A DNA stretch of 33,747 nucleotides from Atribacterota bacterium (GTDB lineage Bacteria > Atribacterota > Phoenicimicrobiia > Phoenicimicrobiales > Stramentimicrobiaceae). Shown here one piece after another: positions 1 through 8,660 of this stretch. The first letter of the stretch is position 1. Each line of letters starts with the position of its first letter. The translations under genes and the position numbers were made by a program. The DNA is taken from positions 1-33,747 of the forward strand of contig JAQUNC010000026.1 of the NCBI GenBank assembly GCA_028717805.1, given 5' to 3'. The notes under the pieces are model-generated. The model saw nothing but the letters and a program-made list of their open reading frames with translations. It searched no databases and was not told where the DNA came from.

Positions 1-102
1 CGGAGGGGAACCACCTGTTCCCATACCGAACACAGAAGTTAAGCCCTCCAGCGCCGATGGTACTGCAGTCTTTTCTGCGGGAGAGTAGGATACTGCCGGG
101 AA
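1..102 (+). rRNA. rrf: 5S ribosomal RNA, 3' part (5' end outside window)
   Basis: The first ~100 bases carry the conserved 5S core: CCATACCGAACACAGAAGTT at 21-40, then AAGCCCTCCAGCGCCGATGG and the 3' arm GAGAGTAGGATACTGCCGGG. Only the first dozen or so bases of the gene are missing at the left edge. The exact 3' end is estimated near 102, where the terminal helix strand meets a run of six T (103-108). That helix plus U-run could act as a terminator. The next gene starts at 121, so this is the end of an rRNA operon or a lone 5S gene. Confidence 0.95.
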
Positions 103-120
103 TTTTTTATTGGAGGGGAC

Positions 121-873
121 ATGGAAAAAAATATACCATCAAAAGTAAAATTAATACAGAAACGTGTTGAAAAGATAATCATCTGGATTAAAAAAAGGGT
201 GCAGGTAGCCGGAAAAAAAGGTGTTATTTACGGTTTGAGTGGTGGAATAGATTCAGCTGTTGTTGCTGTTTTGTGTCAGAAAGCTTTTCCTGAAAATACT
301 ATGGCTTTAATATTGCCTTGTGAGAGCAGTGATAATGATATCCATGACGCAATGAGTATTATTGAAGAATATCATATAGATTACCGAAATATTGATCTTA
401 CCCAAATATATCAACAGTTATTGTCGCATATTGATATTGATACCACTTATGATAATAAAATAGCCAGAGCTAACATTAAACCAAGATTAAGAATGATAGT
501 ACTTTATTATTTTGCCAGTATGCTTGGGTATTTAGTTGTGGGAACAGGAAACAAAAGTGAAATTTCTATTGGTTATTTCACTAAATATGGTGATGGTGGC
601 GTTGATATTCTTCCTTTAGGAAATATTTTAAAAAGCGAGATCTTTGAAATAGCTAAATTTTTAGCAATACCTCAAAGTATAATTTCCAAAACTCCTTCAG
701 CGGGTTTATGGAAAAATCAGACTGATGAACAAGAAATGGGTTTTAGCTATGAACAATTAGATTATTTTCTTAAATATGGGAAATTACAGGATCAGGAGAT
801 AGAAAAAGCTATTAAAAGAATGAAAAGATTAAGTGTTCATAAACGAAATATACCTTCTGCCCCAAAATTTTAA
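121..873 (+). CDS. nadE: NH3-dependent NAD+ synthetase
   Basis: This cytoplasmic enzyme carries out the last step of NAD synthesis: ATP adenylates deamido-NAD and ammonia displaces AMP. The protein is 250 aa, normal for the ammonia-dependent form, with no glutaminase/nitrilase domain. Visible signatures are the PP-loop SGGIDS (residues 40-45), GTGNKSE and the GYFTKYGDGGVD segment in the middle, and PSAGLW followed by TDE near residue 200. The ATG is preceded by GGAGGGGAC at good spacing. It lies about 18 bases after the 5S gene with no room for a separate standard promoter, so it may be read through from the rRNA operon. Family assignment is firm; ammonia rather than glutamine as donor is inferred from length. 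Confidence 0.96.
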   Translation: MEKNIPSKVKLIQKRVEKIIIWIKKRVQVAGKKGVIYGLSGGIDSAVVAVLCQKAFPENTMALILPCESSDNDIHDAMSIIEEYHIDYRNIDLTQIYQQLLSHIDIDTTYDNKIARANIKPRLRMIVLYYFASMLGYLVVGTGNKSEISIGYFTKYGDGGVDILPLGNILKSEIFEIAKFLAIPQSIISKTPSAGLWKNQTDEQEMGFSYEQLDYFLKYGKLQDQEIEKAIKRMKRLSVHKRNIPSAPKF

Positions 874-951
874 TCTATGGGGTACATACTTCAAATAACA
901 AATAAATCAAAGAAAAATCTATTACTAAATTATTTACAATATATTCAGTGA

Positions 952-980
952 TTGAAACGGTTTTTTTTATATGCTAAAAT
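952..980 (+). promoter_or_regulatory. sigma-70 type promoter for yebC-ruv
   Basis: TTGAAA (952-957), a 17-bp spacer and TAAAAT (975-980) preceded by TGC, an extended -10. The predicted start near 987 gives a leader of about 20 bases carrying the SD AAAGGGG ahead of the yebC ATG at 1008. This is a sequence match only. Confidence 0.65.
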
Positions 981-1007
981 AAAAAAAACTTTAAAGGGGA
1001 AAACCTT

Positions 1008-1757
1008 ATGTCAGGACATTCTAAATGGAGTACCATTAAGAGAAAAAAAGGTAAAGCTGATGCTGAGAGGGGTAAATTATTTGGTAAAATTAATCGACTT
1101 ATTTCTGTTGCAGCACGACATGGTTCCGATCCGGAAACAAATTCTGACTTACGAAATGCCATACAATTAGCTAGAGAAAATAATATGCCTAATGATACTG
1201 TTGAACGAGCAATAAAAAGAGGTACTGGTGAGATTGATGGAGTATCATATGAAGAAGTTATATATGAAGGTTATGGGCCTGGTGGGGTAGCTGTACTAGT
1301 AAAAGTACTCACCGATAATCGGAACAGAACTGTTTCCGAAATAAGGAGAATTTTTTCCAAACATGGAGGAAATCTTGGTTCTTCTGGCTGTGTTGCCTGG
1401 ATTTTTTTTCAAAAGGCTTATTTCTTATTCGATAGAGCGAAAGTAGACCAGGATAAGATACTTGATTTAGCCTTAGAAGTAGAGGTAGATGATATTGAGA
1501 TTGATGAAAAAAATGTTGAAGTTACTTTATCTCCTACCGAATTTGAAAAATTTAAGAAATTATTGGAAAAAAATCAGGTAGAATACTCCCTAGCGGAAAT
1601 TACTATGATTCCCCAGACCACTGTAGATTTAGAAGGGAAAAAAGCAGAACAAATGTTAAATCTGATGGAGCAATTAGAAGATCATGATGATGTACAAAAT
1701 GTATATGCTAATTTCAATATTGATGATAAAATCATTGAAGAACTTACAGCAGGATAG
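1008..1757 (+). CDS. yebC: YebC/PmpR/TACO1 family protein
   Basis: This 249-aa protein has the YebC N-terminus MSGHSKWSTIKRKKGKADA, the NMPNDTVERAIKRGTG stretch near residue 60, and the EGYGPGGVAVLV and DNRNRT motifs typical of the family. Members are cytoplasmic. They were first described as transcriptional regulators (PmpR), while mitochondrial TACO1 and recent bacterial work point to translation, relieving ribosomes at difficult proline stretches. The ATG follows AAAGGGG, and a clear promoter lies just upstream. It is the first gene of a block with ruvC, a common linkage. The stop is 9 bases before the ruvC start, so the two are probably co-transcribed. The sequence alone does not show which molecular role applies. 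Confidence 0.95.
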   Translation: MSGHSKWSTIKRKKGKADAERGKLFGKINRLISVAARHGSDPETNSDLRNAIQLARENNMPNDTVERAIKRGTGEIDGVSYEEVIYEGYGPGGVAVLVKVLTDNRNRTVSEIRRIFSKHGGNLGSSGCVAWIFFQKAYFLFDRAKVDQDKILDLALEVEVDDIEIDEKNVEVTLSPTEFEKFKKLLEKNQVEYSLAEITMIPQTTVDLEGKKAEQMLNLMEQLEDHDDVQNVYANFNIDDKIIEELTAG

Positions 1758-1766
1758 GGGAAGAAT

Positions 1767-2243
1767 TTGGTTATTTTAGGTATTGATCCAGGTCTTAACC
1801 ATACTGGCTATGGATTAGTTGAAATTCAAAAAGATAAAATAAGAGCTATCAAATATGGATGTATTGTTAATAATATAAGCGAAACCTTAACTGAGAAGAT
1901 AAAAAAAATACATTTAGAGATAGATGATCTTATTAAAACTTATTCTCCTCAAGAAATAGTTCTTGAGGAGATATTTTTTAGTAAAAATACCAGAAGTGCA
2001 CTCAATGTAGGAAAGGTTGTAGGAGCAGTAGCATTAACTGCTACCTTAGCCGGAATTGATTTTTTTGTTTATACCCCTTTACAGATAAAGCAATCTGTTG
2101 TTGGTTATGGCAGAGCCACCAAAAATCAGGTACAGGAAATGGTTAAGGTCTTATTAAAATTATCACAAAAACCTAATTCTGAGCATGCTGCAGATGCTCT
2201 GGCGGTAGCCATTTGCCATATTCACAACAGGTATTCATATTAA
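1767..2243 (+). CDS. ruvC: Holliday junction endonuclease RuvC
   Basis: RuvC resolves four-way DNA junctions by paired nicks, working with the RuvAB motor encoded next. The protein is 158 aa, standard length. Catalytic acidic residues of the RNase H-like fold are visible: Asp7 in GIDPG, Glu67 in VLEEIFF, and His140/Asp143 in EHAADALAVAICH. The start is TTG at 1767, with AGGGGAAG just upstream; starting there gives the expected MVILGIDPG N-terminus. The yebC stop is only 9 bases away, so it belongs to the same transcription unit. Confidence 0.96.
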   Translation: MVILGIDPGLNHTGYGLVEIQKDKIRAIKYGCIVNNISETLTEKIKKIHLEIDDLIKTYSPQEIVLEEIFFSKNTRSALNVGKVVGAVALTATLAGIDFFVYTPLQIKQSVVGYGRATKNQVQEMVKVLLKLSQKPNSEHAADALAVAICHIHNRYSY

Positions 2244-2337
2244 AATGATACTAGTAAGTTTTAATAAAAACAAATTCAAATAGGAAGAGGTATTTTGAGG
2301 GTTTTGGTTTTATATATCTCTGGTGAGGATAAGTATT

Positions 2338-2925
2338 ATGATATCTTCTTTAACAGGAAAGTTGGAATCAATAGAGCTCGGCTCACTTGTTATTAATGTA
2401 AATGGAGTTGGTTATTTAGTTCATATTCCGTCAAGTAATAATTTTGATATTAATGAATTTCCTCAGACTATATATACCTATTTATATGTGAGGGAAGATC
2501 GTATTGCTTTATATGGTTTTTCAAACAAGAATGAACGAAATTTTTTTAAAATGTTAATTGATACACCTGGAATTGGACCTAAGGTAGCATTGAATATAAT
2601 CTCTGATATGGGACCGGAACGTTTTCAATTTGCTGTTCTGTCAGAAAATTTAACCACCATAAGCAGTATATCGGGTATCGGTCTAAAATTAGCTAAAAAG
2701 ATAATCCTGGAGTTAAAGGAGAAATTTAAGCAGTATCATATTGAACAGGATCTGATAGTTAAAGAAGGGAAGCAAGATATTGTAAACGAAGGCATTGAAG
2801 CTTTGAAGGGTTTAGGTTATTCTGAGAGAGAAGCAAAACAAAGAATTTTAAAGGTTCTGGAGAAAATATCAAATCAAAGCTCACATAAAATTGAAGATTT
2901 AATAAAAGAAGCTTTAAAAAAGTAG
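2338..2925 (+). CDS. ruvA: Holliday junction branch migration protein RuvA
   Basis: RuvA forms tetramers that hold the Holliday junction and recruit RuvB. The chosen start is ATG 2338, with GAGGAT 8 bases upstream; it gives 195 aa and the family-like MISSLTGKLES start. An upstream in-frame GTG (2323) would add five residues and would have to use the same SD. Domain I (OB-fold) includes NVNGVGYLVH. Two helix-hairpin-helix motifs follow, PGIGPKVAL (77-85) and SGIGLKLA (112-119). The C-terminal RuvB-binding domain includes GLGYSEREAKQRI. It is separated from ruvC by 94 bases with no clear promoter. Confidence 0.95.
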   Translation: MISSLTGKLESIELGSLVINVNGVGYLVHIPSSNNFDINEFPQTIYTYLYVREDRIALYGFSNKNERNFFKMLIDTPGIGPKVALNIISDMGPERFQFAVLSENLTTISSISGIGLKLAKKIILELKEKFKQYHIEQDLIVKEGKQDIVNEGIEALKGLGYSEREAKQRILKVLEKISNQSSHKIEDLIKEALKK

Positions 2926-3052
2926 GTCGATATTTTTTGGTATTAATATTAATATTTTTATAAAGCACAAATTGAATAAGGATTAATAACAAGGAATTTT
3001 TTATCATAGTTAGAAATATTTTAAATGAACTACGAGATAGAGTTATTCAATT

Positions 3053-4087
3053 ATGAATAAAAAAGAAGATTTAATTGAAAAAGATTTAAAAACAGAAGGT
3101 TCAGATTCTGAAGTAAATTTAAGGCCGCAAAAATTAATGCATTTTATTGGTCAACAGAATGTAAAGAACAATCTTTCTATTTATATCAAAGCTGCTCTTA
3201 AAAGAAATGAGCCGATAGATCATATCTTACTATATGGACCACCTGGATTGGGAAAAACAACATTAGCTAATATAATTGCCAGAGAAATGGGAGTAAATAT
3301 TAAAATGACTTCTGGCCCAGTTATTGAAAGAGCAGGCGATCTGGCAGCTATTTTAACTAATCTCAAAGAGAAAGATATTTTGTTTATTGATGAAATACAC
3401 CGCCTTAATAGAGCTGTTGAAGAAATCTTATATCCCGCATTAGAAGACTTTGCTCTGGATATTCTGATTGGTAAAGGTCCTAGTGCTCGATCAATACGTA
3501 TTGGTTTATCAAAATTTACTTTGATAGGAGCTACTACCAGGACCGGTCTCATAACTTCACCTCTAAGAAGTCGTTTTGGCGTAATCTCTCGAATTGGATA
3601 TTATAATGAGGAAGAGCTTCATCAGATTATTACCCGTTCATCCACTATTCTGGGAATCAAGGTAGAAGAAGCTGCTTCCAGGGAAATTGCCAAGCGTTCT
3701 CGGGGAACACCCAGAATAGCCAATAGATTATTAAAAAGAGTCCGTGATTATGCCCAGATTGAGGGGATGGGAGTTATAAGTAACGAAATAGCTTTTTTTG
3801 CTCTGAAAAATATGGGAATTGATGACCAGGGTTTATGCGAAATTGATAAGCGTTTACTTTTAACTATAATGGATAAATTTAAGGGTGGACCGGTGGGGCT
3901 GGGAACTCTGGCAGCCTCCTTAAATGAAGATAAAGAAACGATATGTGATGTACATGAACCTTATCTTTTACAGAAAGGATTTTTAACCAGAACTCCTCAA
4001 GGAAGAAAAACAACCGAAATGGCTTATCGCTATTTTTACCAGCAAAAATATAAGTTAACTGGAGATGATAATTCAACACTATTCTAA
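3053..4087 (+). CDS. ruvB: Holliday junction DNA helicase (ATPase) RuvB
   Basis: This AAA+ motor drives branch migration as a hexameric ring on RuvA-bound junctions. At 344 aa it has the usual length. Walker A is GPPGLGKT (62-69) and Walker B is FIDEIH (111-116). Sensor 1 and the arginine-finger region lie in IGATTRTG and SPLRSRFG near residues 158-176. The C-terminal winged helix contains [11 protein letters not shown] and ends with a TPQGR motif. The SD is weak (GAGATAGAG about 12 bases before the ATG). The N-terminus has a charged run of about 20 residues before the conserved LRP motif, a little longer than average. Confidence 0.97.
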   Translation: MNKKEDLIEKDLKTEGSDSEVNLRPQKLMHFIGQQNVKNNLSIYIKAALKRNEPIDHILLYGPPGLGKTTLANIIAREMGVNIKMTSGPVIERAGDLAAILTNLKEKDILFIDEIHRLNRAVEEILYPALEDFALDILIGKGPSARSIRIGLSKFTLIGATTRTGLITSPLRSRFGVISRIGYYNEEELHQIITRSSTILGIKVEEAASREIAKRSRGTPRIANRLLKRVRDYAQIEGMGVISNEIAFFALKNMGIDDQGLCEIDKRLLLTIMDKFKGGPVGLGTLAASLNEDKETICDVHEPYLLQKGFLTRTPQGRKTTEMAYRYFYQQKYKLTGDDNSTLF

Positions 4088-4105
4088 AGGAGAATCCAAA
4101 AGAAG

Positions 4106-4327
4106 ATGAATAACCTGAATGCTATTGCTAAAATACTAATTATAACTGGAATAATGATATTAGTTGTTGGCGTACTTTTCTTATTATTGGATAAATTCAC
4201 TTCTTTTTCTTTTCGCTTACCAGGTGATATCTTGATTCGCAAAAAATATTTTGTATTTTATTTCCCATTAGGATTGTGCATTCTAATAAGTATCTTATTA
4301 ACATTTCTCTTACGAATTTTTAGGTAA
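4106..4327 (+). CDS. DUF2905 family small membrane protein
   Basis: A 73-aa protein with two predicted transmembrane helices (about 8-28 and 50-70). Between them is the short loop FRLPGDILIRKKYFVFYFPL, which matches the DUF2905 pattern of LPGDI, basic residues and an aromatic FP motif. Function is unknown; the family is often found beside ruvB, queA or spoIID. It starts 18 bases after ruvB, with AAAGGAG across the end of ruvB, so translation is probably coupled. Assignment rests on length, topology and the loop motif. Confidence 0.85.
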   Translation: MNNLNAIAKILIITGIMILVVGVLFLLLDKFTSFSFRLPGDILIRKKYFVFYFPLGLCILISILLTFLLRIFR

Positions 4328-4377
4328 TTTATATTTGTTCTGTATCAAGATAGATTAAAGTAAATGGAGTAGGTTTA

Positions 4378-5784
4378 ATGAAACAATTATTGAACAATAT
4401 TCAAAAAAGTAAAAATCCCAGATTTTACCTGCAGTCTAAATGCATTTTTATCATCGTAATTATTTTTTTAGTGATTAATCTAAAGACAATGGCAGCAATT
4501 CCCGTTTTAAGAGTAGGAATATTTATTGATTATAAAGAGATTAACTTGAAAGGTGACAAGGGATTACAGATTTATGAAATACCTACTGGAAAAAGCTTAT
4601 TGATTCAAAAAGATAACCAATCATTGAAAGTAGTTGCCCAACCACAAGGGATAAAAATTAATAACAATTCTTTCAATGTTAATAAGGGTATTAAGGTGAT
4701 ACCAGCAGGTGAAGGTTTTGTTCAGGTAGAAGATAAAAAATATAGAGGTGAAATTGAAATTAATGTAAATAATTCGCTTCTGAATGTTATAAATGTAGTG
4801 GAATTAGAAAAATATCTCTATGGAGTTTTAAAGAAAGAAATATCACCAAATTGGCCTGCTGAAGTGCTAAAAGCCCAGGCTATTGCTGCTAGAACTTTTG
4901 CTCTCTCCAATATGGATAAATATATTGATCAGGGTTATAATATCTGTGCTACGACTAGCAGTCAGGAATATGGTGGTGTTTTGTCTGAACATCCTTCCAC
5001 TAATCAAGCAGTAAATAATACCAGGGGTATCGTTGCAGTATATGAGGGGCAACCTATTAATGCAGTTTATCATTCTGATAGCGGTGGTTATACAGAAAAT
5101 TGTGAAGATGTATGGGGCGGTTATGTTCCCTATTTGAGAAGTGTTCCTTCAGAATATGAATCTATTGTCTCACCACCTAATCATCATTGGAGCTACTCCA
5201 TTACAGAAAAGGAATTTTTAGCAAAAATATTGGAGAAGGGTTGGCAATTAAATCATATTGAAGATATTATTATAAGTAAAAAAACAGAAACCGGTAGAGT
5301 AAAAGCTATAGATATTGTGGGAGATAATGGGAAAAAGATTGCTCTTAAGGCTAACGATTTTAGATTAATGATAGGCCCTAATTTGATTAGAAGTTCACTA
5401 TTTAATGTGGAAAGAAAGGGTGGTAACAAAATAGAAGTAAAGTCCGAAAAGAGTAATCCCGAGATAGTAAAAAAAACAGATGAGAATCCTCAAAAAACAG
5501 TGAGTGATATTCTTAAGGAAGATAGAGATTTTACCATTACAGAATTAATTGAGTTATTAAATCGACCAAAAAAATTAACAGAACCAAAAGACATCCCATT
5601 ATCAGCAGTTATAGAAGAGATTCAAGAATCCGGTAATTTAGTCGTTATTTTTAAAGGTAAAGGTAGTGGACATGGGGTTGGGCTTTCTCAGTGGGGAGCT
5701 TATGGAATGGCTACACTGGGATTCAGTTATGAAGAAATTTTAAAATATTATTACCAGGGAATCCAATTAACCAGGTTATACTAA
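4378..5784 (+). CDS. spoIID: SpoIID/LytB domain protein (peptidoglycan lytic transglycosylase)
   Basis: A 468-aa exported or membrane-anchored protein. Residues 22-37 are a hydrophobic signal-anchor after a basic N-terminus. The SpoIID core shows LEKYLYGVLKKEISP (143-157, with Glu154 at the catalytic position of SpoIID), the AQAIAARTFAL helix, YHSDSGGYTENCEDVW (231-246) and a C-terminal GKGSGHGVGLSQWGAYGMA block. SpoIID cuts stem-stripped glycan during engulfment in spore formers; non-sporulating bacteria carry homologues of unclear role. About 70 Lys/Glu-rich residues (roughly 345-415) separate the two halves of the core, and nothing in them is recognised. It is placed between DUF2905 and queA, a context seen in Firmicutes-like genomes. 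The name indicates homology and is not proof of sporulation. Confidence 0.9.
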   Translation: MKQLLNNIQKSKNPRFYLQSKCIFIIVIIFLVINLKTMAAIPVLRVGIFIDYKEINLKGDKGLQIYEIPTGKSLLIQKDNQSLKVVAQPQGIKINNNSFNVNKGIKVIPAGEGFVQVEDKKYRGEIEINVNNSLLNVINVVELEKYLYGVLKKEISPNWPAEVLKAQAIAARTFALSNMDKYIDQGYNICATTSSQEYGGVLSEHPSTNQAVNNTRGIVAVYEGQPINAVYHSDSGGYTENCEDVWGGYVPYLRSVPSEYESIVSPPNHHWSYSITEKEFLAKILEKGWQLNHIEDIIISKKTETGRVKAIDIVGDNGKKIALKANDFRLMIGPNLIRSSLFNVERKGGNKIEVKSEKSNPEIVKKTDENPQKTVSDILKEDRDFTITELIELLNRPKKLTEPKDIPLSAVIEEIQESGNLVVIFKGKGSGHGVGLSQWGAYGMATLGFSYEEILKYYYQGIQLTRLY

Positions 5785-5804
5785 AAGATTTTTTGAGGCC
5801 TCTA

Positions 5805-6827
5805 ATGGATATTACTATATTTGATTATAATTTATCAAATTGTTTTATTGCCCAGGAGCCACTGGTACAGAGAGACAAAAGCAGATTAATGGTTCTTGAT
5901 AGAAAAGATGAAAAGATTAAGCATAAGAATTTTTTTCAGATTATTGATTACCTGAAACCGGACGATTTGCTAGTTTTAAATGATAGCAAGGTAGTTCCTG
6001 CTCGTTTATTTGGTTATAAGAAGGAAACTGGTGGAAAAGTTGAAGCTTTACTCCTTAATTCCCTGTCTGATTATCGCTGGCAGGCTTTATTAAAACCTGG
6101 CAGGAAAGCTTCTCCTGGAACTGAAATAATATTTACTTCACAGTTAGAAGCTATGGTTATTAGCAAGGACGAAGAACAGGGAGTTTTCGTTCTTGATATG
6201 AAGACCGAAGGAAATTTTCAAGAAATTTTGCAGAAAATAGGTAAAGTTCCAATCCCGCCTTATATTAAGAAAGAACTGAAAAATCCTACTTGTTATCAAA
6301 CAGTTTATAGTCGAAGGGAAGGTTCCATAGCAGCACCTACTGCAGGTATTCATTTTACTAAAGAACTTTTAACTAAGATTAAGAAAAAAGGAATTGAGAT
6401 AATTTATTTAACCTTACATATCGGAAGAGGAACTTTTGAATTAGTAAAAGTTAGCCATGTTGAACAACATAGGATGAAAGAAGAATTGTATACCATAACT
6501 TCTGAAAATGCCAAAGCCATTAACCAAGCTCTTTTGGAAAAACGTAGGATTGTAGGAGTGGGAACATCTGTCACCCGTGCTCTGGAATCTGCTTTTATCA
6601 ATGATAGAATTACGGAAGGTACACGTTGGACTAGTTTATTCATTTATCCGGGTTATTGTTTTAAGGTAATTAATGCTTTAATTACAAATTTCCATCTGCC
6701 ACGATCTACACCGCTAATGTTAGCATCTGCCTTTGCTGGAAAAGAGTTTCTTTTTAAAGCTTATCAGGTGGCTATGCAGGAAAACTATCGTTTTTATAGT
6801 TTTGGAGACTCAATGTTTATTATTTAA
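5805..6827 (+). CDS. queA: S-adenosylmethionine:tRNA ribosyltransferase-isomerase QueA
   Basis: QueA moves the ribosyl part of SAM to preQ1 in tRNA to make epoxyqueuosine; it acts after Tgt, encoded next. The chosen ATG (5805) has TTTTGAGG 6 bases upstream and gives MDITIFDYNLSN, matching family N-termini and 340 aa. An in-frame TTG 12 bases earlier lies on top of that SD and is unlikely. Family motifs include QRDKSRLMVL, LLVLNDSKVVPARL, REGSIAAPTAGIHFT, THIGRGTF-like LHIGRGTFELV, and the C-terminal NFHLPRSTPLMLASAFAG. It starts 20 bases after spoIID. Confidence 0.95.
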   Translation: MDITIFDYNLSNCFIAQEPLVQRDKSRLMVLDRKDEKIKHKNFFQIIDYLKPDDLLVLNDSKVVPARLFGYKKETGGKVEALLLNSLSDYRWQALLKPGRKASPGTEIIFTSQLEAMVISKDEEQGVFVLDMKTEGNFQEILQKIGKVPIPPYIKKELKNPTCYQTVYSRREGSIAAPTAGIHFTKELLTKIKKKGIEIIYLTLHIGRGTFELVKVSHVEQHRMKEELYTITSENAKAINQALLEKRRIVGVGTSVTRALESAFINDRITEGTRWTSLFIYPGYCFKVINALITNFHLPRSTPLMLASAFAGKEFLFKAYQVAMQENYRFYSFGDSMFII

Positions 6828-6978
6828 TTTTTATTATACTAACAATGCTGCCTTCTTTTTATTAGCAATGATTAGATGAAACAGTTTTGCTTAAAAATTA
6901 AGATGTGTTAACTTGGATTTTTTTGCGAAGATCCAGGAATAAAGAAATATCGATGAACATATTGGGTGAAAAATAAAA

Positions 6979-8133
6979 ATGTCTATTGAATTTAAGGTTA
7001 TTAAAGAGATAAATAAAATTAATAATAAAGCGAGACTGGGAATTATTAAGACTGCACATGGTATCGTTGAAACTCCAGTATTTATGCCCGTAGGGACTCA
7101 GGCTACTATTAAAGGAATTTTACCTAAAGAAATAAGTGATCTGGGATTTTCTATAATATTATGCAATGCTTATCATCTCTTTTTAAGACCTGGACATCAG
7201 CTTATTTTAAAATGTGGTGGATTACACCAATTTATGGGTTGGGATAAAGCAATTCTAACCGATAGTGGAGGATTTCAGGTATTTAGCTTAGGTAAAATAA
7301 ATAAAATTAACGATGATGGAGTTACATTTCAATCTTATATTGATGGATCAAGACATTTTATTAATCCAGAAAAAGCGATGGAAATTCAGATGGCTTTAGG
7401 TTCTGATATTGCCATGGTTTTTGATCAATGTGCACCCTATCCGTCAAATAAATTTGAAACAAAGCTAGCAGCTGAACGGACCTATAAATGGGCAAAGGAT
7501 TGCCGGAAGTATCATAATCAAAAGGATCAGTCTTTATTTGGAATTATCCAGGGTGGTCTTTTTCAGGATATTCGCAAGGAAAATACCTTCAGGTTAATTG
7601 AACTGGATTTTCCAGGATATGCTTTAGGTGGACTGAGCGTAGGAGAACCAAATTCCTTAATGTATGAAATATTGGACACTATAGTCCCGTTATTACCAGC
7701 AGAAAAACCAAGATATTTAATGGGAGTGGGAGCACCTGAATCAGTTATAGAGGGAGTTATTAGAGGAATCGATCTATTTGATTGTGTATTGCCGACCAGA
7801 AATGGGAGAAACGGCTGTCTCTTTACTCGTAATGGGAAAATATCCATTACTAATGCTATATATAAAGAAGACCTTAATCCACTTGACCAATATTGTCAAT
7901 GTTATACCTGTCAGAATTTTACTCGTGCTTATTTACGCCACCTTTATATAGCTAAAGAGATGTTAGCTCCAATTTTAGGAACAATTCATAATCTATATTT
8001 CATGAATCAACTGATGAAAGAATTAAGAAAGGCGATTTTAGAAGACAATCTAGAATCTTTTCAGAAAATATTTTATGATAATTATTTAGTTCAAGAGAAA
8101 AAAACTAAAAATAAAATAAACATAATATATTAA
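6979..8133 (+). CDS. tgt: tRNA-guanine transglycosylase
   Basis: Tgt swaps guanine-34 for preQ1 in Asn, Asp, His and Tyr tRNAs, feeding QueA. At 384 aa the length is normal. It has TDSGGFQVFSLG (94-105, Asp95), the catalytic-nucleophile segment IDLFDCVLPTRNGRNG (Asp268), and the zinc site C306, C308, C311 and H337. One feature is unusual: the base-pocket motif normally written DEC reads FDQC (148-151), so a Glu is replaced by Gln while Asp149 is kept. The SD is weak (GGGTGA about 10 bases before the ATG), and 151 bases separate it from queA without a convincing promoter. Overall identity is firm. Confidence 0.95.
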   Translation: MSIEFKVIKEINKINNKARLGIIKTAHGIVETPVFMPVGTQATIKGILPKEISDLGFSIILCNAYHLFLRPGHQLILKCGGLHQFMGWDKAILTDSGGFQVFSLGKINKINDDGVTFQSYIDGSRHFINPEKAMEIQMALGSDIAMVFDQCAPYPSNKFETKLAAERTYKWAKDCRKYHNQKDQSLFGIIQGGLFQDIRKENTFRLIELDFPGYALGGLSVGEPNSLMYEILDTIVPLLPAEKPRYLMGVGAPESVIEGVIRGIDLFDCVLPTRNGRNGCLFTRNGKISITNAIYKEDLNPLDQYCQCYTCQNFTRAYLRHLYIAKEMLAPILGTIHNLYFMNQLMKELRKAILEDNLESFQKIFYDNYLVQEKKTKNKINIIY

Positions 8134-8157
8134 TTTAGAAATAGAATCTTAAAATAT

Positions 8158-8186
8158 TTGATAAAAACTAATTAATTAGGTATAAT
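8158..8186 (+). promoter_or_regulatory. sigma-70 type promoter for yajC
   Basis: TTGATA (8158-8163), 17 bases, TATAAT (8181-8186): a near-consensus promoter. Predicted transcript start is about 8193, giving a leader of about 30 bases with the purine-rich SD AAAGAAAGGTG ahead of ATG 8225. The gap between tgt and yajC is 91 bases. Confidence 0.7.
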
Positions 8187-8224
8187 TTAAAGGAATTAAA
8201 AAAAGAAAGGTGTGGATTTAATAA

Positions 8225-8488
8225 ATGAATCAAGGAATTCAGCAATTTTTACCTTTAATAATAATATTTGCCATTTTTTATTTTATTCTGATTCGTCCTC
8301 AACAACAAAGGCAGAAAAAACATAAAGAAATGTTAGATAGCTTGAAAGTAGGGGATAAAGTAATTACTATCGGTGGGATTTTTGGTATTATCAGAGAAAT
8401 AAAAGGCGATGTATTTACTTTGGAAATTTCTAAAGATGTTAAAATAAATACTACTAGAAACGCTATTGGTTCAAGAAGAGAAAACTAA
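8225..8488 (+). CDS. yajC: Sec translocase accessory protein YajC
   Basis: An 87-aa protein with one N-terminal transmembrane helix (about 8-25), followed by the family hallmark FILIRPQQQRQKKHKEM and a small soluble domain with LKVGDKVITIGGIFGII. YajC associates with SecDF at the inner membrane and aids Sec-dependent export and insertion. It is followed by a terminator and a gap of 462 bases before secD, so unlike in many genomes yajC and secDF look separately transcribed here. Confidence 0.95.
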   Translation: MNQGIQQFLPLIIIFAIFYFILIRPQQQRQKKHKEMLDSLKVGDKVITIGGIFGIIREIKGDVFTLEISKDVKINTTRNAIGSRREN

Positions 8489-8518
8489 AACCCCAGGAAT
8501 AACTGAAGGGAAGGACTT

Positions 8519-8550
8519 AAGGGCAGGTTTAAAACCTGCCCTTCTTCTTA
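8519..8550 (+). terminator. intrinsic terminator after yajC
   Basis: A perfect 12-bp inverted repeat, AAGGGCAGGTTT (8519-8530) and AAACCTGCCCTT (8532-8543). The GC-rich core forms a GGGCAGG/CCTGCCC stem around a short A/T loop. The downstream T-tract (CTTCTTATTTT) is interrupted, so efficiency is uncertain. Confidence 0.75.
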
Positions 8551-8624
8551 TTTTGCTTTCCTTATTAAATTAGAAAAAGTAATCAAATATTTTTATGGTC
8601 AGAGCATGATAGATGTCAAATAAA

Positions 8625-8654
8625 TTGACAGGAGAATTTCTTTGATATTATAAT
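8625..8654 (+). promoter_or_regulatory. consensus sigma-70 promoter upstream of secD
   Basis: Both hexamers are exact consensus: TTGACA (8625-8630) and TATAAT (8649-8654), 18 bases apart. Predicted transcript start is near 8661, about 290 bases before the secD ATG. No other promoter in the window has both hexamers perfect. Confidence 0.65.
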
Positions 8655-8660
8655 CATATG

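Noticed and set aside
952-1170. A 72-codon + strand frame overlapping the start of yebC
   Set aside because: It lies across the yebC promoter and coding start in another frame, has no SD, and yebC is certain.
6905-6950. TGGAT/ATCCA hairpin before tgt as a regulatory element
   Set aside because: Only five base pairs with a 12-base T-rich loop; expected by chance in this composition.
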